Positions 56,531 through 64,000 of a stretch of 64,000 nucleotides of DNA are shown one piece after another. A model generated the notes under the pieces. That model was given only the letters and a program-made list of their open reading frames with translations. It was not told where the DNA came from and ran no database searches. The stretch comes from Trichosporon coremiiforme (Eukaryota > Basidiomycota > Tremellomycetes > Trichosporonales > Trichosporonaceae). Positions within the stretch are counted from its first letter, which is position 1. Every line of letters starts with the position of its first letter. The position numbers were made by a program, and so were the translations under genes. Where the stretch lies: contig BCJJ01000010.1 in assembly GCA_039545355.1 (NCBI GenBank), forward strand, positions 856,889-920,888. Direction: 5' to 3'.

Positions 56531-58344
56531 ATGGTCTACAACGGAGGTACGCGCGCGCTCTGGAGGCCAAGCTAACGTCTCAGACGAGGTCTCCGCGGTC
56601 GTAGTCGATTTCGGCTCGCACACGACGCGCGCCGGTTACGCCGGCGAGGACGGCCCGCGAGTGGTCACCCCGTCGTTCTACGGGTACACGGATGAGGCGT
56701 CGGGCTCAGGCGAGAATGGCACACACACAAACGGCGACGACCCTATGGACGGCGAGAAGAAGGGCAAGAGGAAGTACTACTTTGGCGAGGACGGTGTCGG
56801 CGTCTGGCGGCCCGGGATGGAGGTCGGCAACTTCATGGTTGATGGTGTCGGTGAGTTAGCCAGCTGTGTTGCATAACTGACATCAGTGAACGACGGAGAA
56901 GCGGCAGGCGCGATGCTGAAGCACGTGCTGCGGGAGCGGCTCGCGCTCGATCCGTCCGAGCACCCGCTGATGCTGACTGAGCCGGCGTGGAACACGCCGA
57001 AAGCGCGCGAGGAACTCGCGCAGCTCGCGTTCGAGGGCGAGGGCGTCCCGGCGCTGTACTTTGGTTCTTCGGGTGTGCTGTCCGCGTTTGCCGCAGGAAA
57101 GCCGACAGCGCTCGTTCTCGATATCGGGTACGCGAACGCGTCTGCGGTCCCGGTTGTTGACGGCTACGCGCTTCGCGCCGGCACGATGCGGCAGCCGCTG
57201 GCTTCCTCGCTGGTTCTGAACCAGCTGCACCACCACTTCAGCAACCCGACGCCGACGCGTTCATTCGGGCTCTCGCTTCTGCCGCGGCAGCTCGTGAAGC
57301 AGCGTGACACGACGGGCGAGGCGGGCGCGCAGCCGAAGCCGGTGGTGCGCGACGATCGTGTGGAGGGCACGACGCCGTCGTGGCGCGCGTGGGCCGAACA
57401 GGGCGTCGTCGACCAGTGGAAGGAGGCTTGTGCCGAGGTCGTGTCTGCGCGCGGGTTCGACTTCCAGTCGGCGCGCGACCTGCCCCAGGTCGTGTACGAG
57501 TTCCCGGACGGATACCACAAGTACTTTGGCGAGGAGCGGTACCGCTTCACCGAGATGCTGTTCGACCCCAAGAACTACTTCAACCAGAGCATCGAGCCGC
57601 CCGCGTCCCTCCGCGCGACGCCGAGTGGGGAGCACTCCCACTCGCTCAAGGACGTCGTGTCGCTGTCTCAGCTCGTGCACGACTCGATCATGGCGTGCGA
57701 CGTGGACGTTCGCGCCGCGCTGCTCCAGAACATTGTCGTCGTCGGCAACACGAGTCTGACCCGTGGTCTTGTCGAGCGTCTCGACGTGGAGCTCGCCACC
57801 CTTCTTCCCAGCGTGAGTAGTATCTGAGCGTCAGCTCAGCGTAGCTGAAGCGACGATCACGGTGTCGGAGCCGGGGGTAACTCAGCTGCCCTGAATCCCC
57901 CGCAAGCTAACAGGTCTCGAAGACGTAAGCTAACACCCCCAGCAAAAGATCAAGATCCACGCCCCGACCATCCCGTACGAGCGCAAGTACGCGTCGTGGC
58001 TCGGCGGCTCGGTCCTCGCGTCGCTCGGTACTTTCCATCAGCTCTGGGTCACAAAGGACGAGTACGACGAGCACGGCTTCAACATTATTCAGCAGCGTGA
58101 GTGCCGCAGTCGAGGGCTGCAGGACCGAGGCGAGGGATGAGAACCCGCTGGACCGGAGGCGAGGAATGAGAGCCCGCTTGGCTGGAGGCTGGAGGCGAGT
58201 CCCCAGCGGAGAGCCCGTGGGGCTCGGGGCGGGCTTCAGACAAACTTCTCCAGTGGTCACATCAGGGGAAACGAGTCATGAGCACCCAGAGCGACCAGCT
58301 TTGCGAGAGAGAAATCCAGCTGACAGACCACAGGGTGCAAGTAG
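56531..58344 (+). CDS. ARP4: Actin-related protein 4, 457 aa, five exons
   Basis: Model: join(56531..56546, 56584..56850, 56887..57812, 57943..58096, 58334..58344). The first exon is 16 nt (MVYNG); the last is 11 nt and gives the C-terminus ...NIIQQRCK. Protein blocks fit ARP4: [103 protein letters not shown]4 is a nuclear actin-fold subunit shared by the NuA4 acetyltransferase and the INO80 and SWR1 remodelling complexes. Introns are 37, 36, 130 and 237 nt. If the last intron were retained, translation would instead add [13 protein letters not shown] and stop at 58140. The final exon choice rests on the branch point GCTGAC, acceptor CACAG and the resulting RCK ending, so it is the least certain part. 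Confidence 0.93.
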
Positions 58345-58733
58345 ATGTAGACTTTTGGTTCCCGTCCGATGTTATTTCGATTTGTAGCAGATTGCTTGGC
58401 TGCGAGACAAGAGCTCGGAGGGCTCGAGGAGAGCCACTGACAGCCCACTTACAGTACACAACGCCCCAGCCTGGCGGACTGAGCTTGAGGGCAGCTGAGT
58501 GACGGGGTCATCGAGAGGTGGCGGGCGAAGTTGGCAACAAGGCGCAATACATGTGACAGAATACATGTGACGATATGTTGAGCAGGTATGGTCTAGTGAT
58601 ACAGACATTGTTCTCTACGACATGAATTACGCTCGCGGCGAGAAGAATCGTCCAGCGTCCGTCCCCTCTACTCTCTCAATCCTCCTAAGACTACGGGCTA
58701 CGCAAACCGCCTAAATCTTCCCGGGCAGAGACA
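58345..58733. other. Spacer between convergent ARP4 and exonuclease genes
   Basis: AT-richer 3' flanks; no gene seen. Confidence 0.5.
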
Positions 58734-61476
58734 CTATCCGCTGCCCTCAATACCACCGTTGGTCCCGTTCTGCTGCTCCCCAACTCCATCCCAAACTATG
58801 CAACGGAGGACAGAGTAATTCCGCCAGATCGGATCGTCGCTCTTGATTTCTCCCCTCAGTCTCTCCTGAAGCCTGGAGGAGAGGGATCTTGCCCGTGACG
58901 CGCCGTCCAGGACCAGTGTCTGTGTTGCGCGGACGTGGAGACGGAAACGCGCCGAGATCTCGGAGACACTGCTGCCGGACTCAAACAGGGAGAACGCGGT
59001 TAGGGGTCTGCCTTGTTGCGGCTGCGGAGGGGGGACCGGGAGATGTGGGTATGACATTGGCGGACAGGGCGGGTGCGGTTGAGGTGGCGCGAAGAGCTGC
59101 GGAGGTTGAGGAGGATGGGGTTGAGGTTGGAACTGCGGCGGGTGAGGTGGATGCATATGCGCTGGCGGTTGGTGATGGACGGCAGGCTGTTGCGGATGCG
59201 CATACGGAACGTAGCGCTCGCACGGCCCCGGTCGAGGCGCATTCGCCGTCTGCACTGTGGCTCCGGGGATGTGGGGCCGGAACGGCGCCGCTTTCGGACT
59301 CAACCTCGGGCTGGTCGTCGGACTCGTGGCCGCGCTAGGGCTCTTGACGAGGGGTCGGTACGGCTCGGCGGTGGGCTTGAGGTTTGTCGGTCCTTGGGCA
59401 TTACGCCGTTTAACGGTCTGCTCACACCCGACGCTCGCGCACATGTTGCCAATGTACAGCGTCGTGTCTGTCTCCCTGCCGCGCTTTAAGAGCGCGTCGT
59501 AGATCAGTCGGCCGGCGAAGGCGTCGTCTGCCGCGTAGGACACTTGCTCGGCGTCGAGGCGCGCGCACCAGTCGCCCGTACGCACACTGCCCTTGTCGAG
59601 GTCGACGCCGAGATAGGCCGCACTGAGGCGCGCGAGGCTGATGAGCCCCTTGTTCGGCCACTTGGCCCCGTCGACATGTCGCGCGACGGCGGAGAGTTCG
59701 AGCAGACCGGCAGAAGGCACGCCAAAGTCACGCCAGAGCTTGTTCCCGTCCTGTTTAATGTTGACACCGCACTTGACGCGTTCGGGGTCCGCGAGCAGTC
59801 GGAGCAGGGCAGGGGGCATGCTGTGCGGCATGGTTAGGTTGCGACCCTCGGTGCGGGCGCGCACGTGGATCTCCGGGTCGTGCAGCATCTGGAATACAAT
59901 GACCAGCCTTGCGTCGCTGATTTGCACGACAGAGACGGGCGCCTCGGGCCAGACGTTCTTTCCGAGCTTGGAATCGTACACCGGCCGCCGGATGTGCACG
60001 ATCTTGCCTCCGCGCAGTTTCCGGGGAATCGCCTTGCCTTGGCCGGGTGGTGGCCACTCGAGGTCTAAGGACAGGGGTCCGCGCAGACAGCCGATCAGGT
60101 CCTCGACCTCGGCCGGGTCCGTCGTGTACGCTACGTTCGGGGGGTGGGTGAAGTGTCCCTTGATCGGGGTGGTATGCGAAAAGACTGCCAGGCCCTCGGG
60201 CTCGCCAGACTTCGGCGGGGGTTGCTCTGCCGTCGCGGCCGTCGGTGATGGCGGTACCAGTGATGGGGGTTTCACGGTCGCCTTAGTTGTCGGCGAGGTC
60301 GGTCGTGATGGCGGCTCCTCGACTAGCCGCGGTCGCGTCTCCACTCTCGGCGACGTCTCGACTGACGCCTTCGGCGCCGTCGCCGCCGTAGCAGCCCCCT
60401 TCTTAGCGACAGAAGCATACCCCGTCCTAAGAGGTACAGTCCTAGACGTCGGGCTAAGCGCTGGCCACTCAGCAGCACTTGGCTCCATGACCTCCTTCGC
60501 CTTTGTCATCGACGCAGTTCTCCTCTGAACACCAGCTCGGGCCGCCCTCATCGCGCGGTCCCTTTCACCTCCCCTCTCAGCAAACTTGGGCGGTTCAGTC
60601 CACGGCCGCTCCATCTCGGCGTCTGTCGCACGAATGTCCAACCGCAATAGTTCAGCCGTCAGGTCGGAAATATGCGCGCTGGGCCGGAAGGAAGGTTTGC
60701 CATGCGGCGGCGGCACGACGTCGCCTCTACTCCGCTGACTCTCCTGGCTCTCGACATGCGACTGCGAGCCTGCGTAGCTCAGCTCTGAAGCGGCACTGAA
60801 GAACTCGGTGCTGCTGGAGAAGAACGACCCGCTGGACTGGGAGAGCTGTGAGTTCTGGGTGTGCGATTGTCCCTGGCTGTCTGAGTAGAACGAGGAGGAC
60901 GTCGAGGCGTATGTTGCGACGAGCCGCGGCTGGCGGGGTACAGGCACACGTGGGCGGATGAAGAAGGGGTGCAGTGGTTTGGAGGTCGAAGTCGACGTGC
61001 GCGGGGAAGGCGACGGCGAGCCTGCAGCTGCGACGCCGCGGGGACGATAGGGCGAGATTTCCACTGCAGACATCAGCAAGTGCGAGCAGAAGGGTGGGGA
61101 AGAGTGTGTATTGGAATCCCATTAGACGTCGTGCCATCACTTGGCCCACATCGCGGCCGCAGTCCGTAGTCCTCCCAACGTCAACACCACCTTCAAGCTC
61201 AACGCTAGCGCAGATTTCCCGCTGACTCGATCACTTGTCGTCAAGAGAACGCTGGAGTTACTCACCAACACTGTCGTCCGCCTCCCACCCTCTCCCAGTC
61301 GCCGGCGTGCTCGCCCGACTGCTCCCAACGCTGATGGGCGAGCTCGCTGACCCGCTAGCTGCTCCCCCAACCGCCGCACCTCCTCCCACCCCGCTCCCTC
61401 CCACCATTCCACCTCCGGCCGCTGTCGTAGTCGAGGTCGAGGCAAGGACGGCCGACGCGGACATGCGTTTGAACAT
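58734..61476 (-). CDS. WRN-like 3'-5' exonuclease domain protein, ~846 aa
   Basis: Model: complement(58734..61063, 61266..61476), with a 202-nt intron (GTGAGT...GATGTCTGCAG) joining EADDSV to VEISPYRPRG. The N-terminal ~300 residues are Ser/Pro-rich. The DnaQ/DEDDy nuclease domain spans roughly residues 380-600: LSLDLEWPP (first D-x-E), a VVQISD strand, CGVNIKQDGNKLWRDFGVPS (third Asp), and VSYAADDAFAGRLIYDAL (Y-x3-D). Such domains remove 3' nucleotides from DNA or RNA using two metal ions, as in Werner exonuclease or RNase D relatives. A Pro/His/Gln-rich linker leads to a C-terminal segment, LTAFSLFESGSSVSEISARF, that looks like a helix-turn-helix. No helicase domain is present. An earlier in-frame ATG at 61731 would add 85 residues; the first ATG giving a Ser-rich N-terminus (61476) was chosen, with low certainty. 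Confidence 0.88.
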
Positions 61477-61873
61477 CAGCGGGCGACAATGTCCCCTTCC
61501 CTTGAGGAGAGTGTGTTGTTTTGTCTGCGGGCGCGGGCCGGAGGGACACCGGAGCCAAGACCAGAGGCAAGCCAGGGCTCGTGTTGGTGGAGGCGGAGGA
61601 GTGAGGGAAGACGACTGAGAGGCACGTGCTCGTCGTGCCTGACTGACGATTGACTCAGACTGAGGACGACGCGTCAGTGGCGAAATCAGTACGCGGATCG
61701 TGAGATGCGCTGGGTAAACAAGGGTTTGCATTATGGCTTGAGGGACAACAGAGAAGTAGGAGTAGAAGTAGCAACGTAGTTAGAATTATGCATAGTCTAT
61801 GAAATCTAGTGACGCCGTGATGAGTTGGACGAAGACAGCCGGCGTCCGCCGGCCCGCTGCGCTCGGGGACGAC
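61477..61873. other. Exonuclease 5' region and helicase 3' flank
   Basis: Tandem minus-strand neighbours. The frame 61731-61477 is open and may be the coding N-terminus or 5' leader of the exonuclease gene. Nothing else seen. Confidence 0.45.
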
Positions 61874-61900
61874 CTCGCTCGCTCGCTCGCTCGCTCGCTC
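61874..61900. repeat. (CTCG)n tetranucleotide repeat at the helicase stop codon
   Basis: Nearly seven copies of CTCG. Read on the minus strand, the helicase TGA stop (61901-61899) is formed at its edge. Confidence 0.9.
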
Positions 61901-64000
61901 ACGCCGACAGCCCGTCCCTCGCCAGCAGCGCCATCATGGCCTTGACGACGTCTTCCTTGACGTCAGCGGCACCGTGAGGCGAGTCGATCGCCTCAGCGAG
62001 TTGCGCATCCAGCAATCTCCTGAGCTGAGCGCAGAGCACACCGATCCTAGTGTTCGCGCGGAGCTTGACCGCGCCGTCCTTGCCGAGCATGAGGCCGCCG
62101 GCCCAGTGGTTCACCGTAACGGGACCGCCAAACAGCAAGAGCGCGTACAGCGGCACATCTGTCGCGTCGCGGAGGAACACCTTGGACGTCTCCGCCTTGG
62201 CAAAGTAGGCGAGGTATCCCTTCCTCCAACCCGACTCGTTGAAGAGCACAGAAGAAGGATGCAGGAACACGCGGCCCTGGGCGTCGAAGAACTTGACCTC
62301 CTTCGCCTCGTGCTCCTTTTGGATTGCGCCTTGCTGGAGCCGCTCGAATTGGGCTTCGGGCAGCGCAATGCGCGCCACACGGGGGTACAGGCCGCCGACA
62401 AGGACGGCCTTGACGAGCGCGTCGTTGCCGCCGTTGACACTGGCTGCCTCAATGTCCGCCGCCTTGGGACCGATGAATCCGATCTGCGCCAGCGCAGACA
62501 CGAAGTCGCCGCGCAGCGAGGAGATGTCCCGCACCGCGCTGGCAGAGATGAAGTTCGCCTCGCAGAAGGCACGCGCCTCGCCGCGCTTCATCCCCGAGAC
62601 GGCGGCGTATGCGCGCGCATCGGTGAGGAGGTCGGAACGGGAGCGGGCAAACGACTCGCGTGCCTTCTTCGCCTCGTCGCGCCGGTCGATCGGGGACGTA
62701 AACAGCGGCTTGGAGGACAGGAGTGCCGCGATCGTGAGTACAGGGTCGAGACAGCGGAAGATCGTGGCCAGGACGAGCATCTTGGCGAGCCGCACGTCGA
62801 CTGGGAGCATGCTCATGTGCCGTCCCAGTGCGGTCAGGTGGGCCGAGTGCTTCTCGCTCTCGACGGCTCCGAGGTCGAGGAGAGTGCCCCACGCCGCGTC
62901 GATGGCGTCGACCTTTGGCGGATCGATCGCGCGGCCAAGGAATGCCTTGACGTCCGTATCCTCGTCCATCGCCTTGACTTGGAGGAAGAGCGACTCGAGC
63001 GGCGTGCGCAGGATCTCGGGGACGGGGAAGCGCGCCATCGAGTTCGCCTCGGTGCGCCGCGTATAGAGTTTGTAGCACTGGCCCGGCTGAGTACGACCCG
63101 CACGACCGCGACGCTGTCTGCCCGAAGCACGCGAGGTCCAGCACTCGACGAGGCGCTGCAGACCGACAGAGGCATCGTACTGCGTCTCCTTGACACGACC
63201 AGCGTCGACGACGTACACAACGTCCGGGATTGTGACGGACGTCTCGGCGACGTTGGTCGCAACGACGATCTTGCGTCCCTTCGTTGGCGCGAAGACGCGA
63301 CGTTGCTCCGCGCTACTCAAGTTCGCATGCAGCGGGAGGATGTCGACGGCTCCCAGAGCCGCACCGTTCAGCTCCGAAACGCATGCACGAATCTCCATGA
63401 CACCAGGCATGAAGATGAGAACGGCGCCCTTGTCGGACGTGTTGACGATGTGCTTGACAGTAGCCGCGACGAGGCCGTAATCGATACGGTCGTTCTGGGA
63501 CAAGATCTCGAGCGCGCGCATGTCCTCGTGCTCGAGACCGAGCTTCTCGTAGTCCTTGCGCATCGCCGCCTTCTGGTCCTCGCTGAGCTTGGGACCGAAG
63601 CGCGACGCTGTAGGTCGGTACTTGATCTCCGGAACCAGGTCCTCGAGGTAGTGATCCGTGACGGGGTGCGTAAAGCCAGGGATGGTGAGACTGGGACATC
63701 CGCCAAAGTAGTTGATGAAGATCTGCTCGTTGATCGTGGCGGACATGAGCACGACCTTGATCGTGCTGTTGCGAGCGAGCAGGTCGCGCAGCAGACAGAT
63801 CAGCAGGTCAGTGTCGACACCGCGCTCGTGCGCCTCGTCCACGACGACGTGCGACACGCCGGCGAGGTCCGCATCCGCAGTCGCAAGACGGCGAAGCACG
63901 ACACCGGTCGTACAGAAGAGCACGCGTGTGTCGGGCGACGCGCGGCGCTCGCCACGGATGGCGTAACCAACAGTGCCGGGAGTCTTGTCGACGTCCTCTA
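61899..64000 (-). CDS. DEAH-box RNA helicase, C-terminal part (5' end outside the window)
   Basis: The frame is open to the window edge, so about 700 C-terminal codons are present. Order: GYAIRGERR and TRVLFCTTGVVLRRL (RecA1), motif II VVVDEAHERG, motif III MSATIN, ILIFMPGVMEI, motif V VVATNVAETSVTIPD, motif VI QRRGRAGRTQPGQCYKLYTR, then the winged-helix/ratchet (HA2) region (RTPLESLFLQVKAMDED, LGRHMSMLPVDVRLAKML) and the OB-fold end (FLRDATDVPLYALLLFGGPV). This is a DExH/DEAH helicase of the DHX29/DHX36/DHX57 type, ATP-dependent remodelers of RNA or RNPs. Which member it is cannot be decided without the N-terminus. The C-terminus ends RDGLSA at a CTCG repeat. Confidence 0.95.
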   Translation of the reverse strand, partial: EDVDKTPGTVGYAIRGERRASPDTRVLFCTTGVVLRRLATADADLAGVSHVVVDEAHERGVDTDLLICLLRDLLARNSTIKVVLMSATINEQIFINYFGGCPSLTIPGFTHPVTDHYLEDLVPEIKYRPTASRFGPKLSEDQKAAMRKDYEKLGLEHEDMRALEILSQNDRIDYGLVAATVKHIVNTSDKGAVLIFMPGVMEIRACVSELNGAALGAVDILPLHANLSSAEQRRVFAPTKGRKIVVATNVAETSVTIPDVVYVVDAGRVKETQYDASVGLQRLVECWTSRASGRQRRGRAGRTQPGQCYKLYTRRTEANSMARFPVPEILRTPLESLFLQVKAMDEDTDVKAFLGRAIDPPKVDAIDAAWGTLLDLGAVESEKHSAHLTALGRHMSMLPVDVRLAKMLVLATIFRCLDPVLTIAALLSSKPLFTSPIDRRDEAKKARESFARSRSDLLTDARAYAAVSGMKRGEARAFCEANFISASAVRDISSLRGDFVSALAQIGFIGPKAADIEAASVNGGNDALVKAVLVGGLYPRVARIALPEAQFERLQQGAIQKEHEAKEVKFFDAQGRVFLHPSSVLFNESGWRKGYLAYFAKAETSKVFLRDATDVPLYALLLFGGPVTVNHWAGGLMLGKDGAVKLRANTRIGVLCAQLRRLLDAQLAEAIDSPHGAADVKEDVVKAMMALLARDGLSA

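Noticed and set aside
61258..61731. Separate small gene on the minus strand
   Set aside because: Its GTGAGT donor joins in phase to the exonuclease exon at 61063, so it is the 5' exon of that gene.

Overview
The window looks like nuclear DNA of a GC-rich basidiomycete yeast, most likely a tremellomycete (Cryptococcus/Trichosporon relatives); this placement is inference. The evidence is spliced eukaryotic genes with GTGAGT/GTAAGT donors, CTAAC/CTGAC branch points a few bases from the acceptor, CT-rich leaders, long low-complexity protein tails, and fungal families (CHS7 chaperone, TAF7, ARP4, SmD3, HSF-type and bZIP regulators). Many introns are only 36-39 nt.

Left part (1-28 kb) is gene-poor. 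It holds the 3' end of one gene (to 859), an NT-C2-domain gene (8520-10862) with a long CT/CA-rich leader, and a bZIP gene on the minus strand (12888-14641). The bZIP basic region and zipper lie on different exons 858 nt apart. Two stretches, 1.5-3.5 kb (plus strand) and about 26.95-27.6 kb (minus strand), have no convincing ORF but are packed with alternating splice-donor-like and branch-point/acceptor-like motifs, many spaced exactly like this genome's ultrashort introns. These are the strongest candidates for something undescribed. From 15.6 to 26.9 kb I see only a possible decayed WD40 gene.

Middle part (27.9-42.5 kb): an apparently intact Tc1/mariner element (27918-29678) has landed inside the stop codon of a FAD-dependent oxidoreductase gene, changing TAG to TAA without altering the protein. 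Then come CHS7 (seven exons), a secreted ricin-type beta-trefoil lectin-domain protein, TAF7, and a tRNA-Leu(AAG) with a small intron.

Right part (42.5-64 kb) is denser: an HSF-type transcription factor whose DNA-binding domain is restored only by a 6-nt microexon, SmD3 with two unusually long introns, a probable mitochondrial protein of unknown function, a TPR protein divergent from ARP4, a WRN-like 3'-5' exonuclease, and a DEAH-box RNA helicase cut by the window edge. Except for divergent pairs (SmD3/mitochondrial protein, TPR/ARP4), neighbours look independently transcribed. Exon boundaries were placed by hand from splice signals and family alignment; reading frames close in every multi-exon model.
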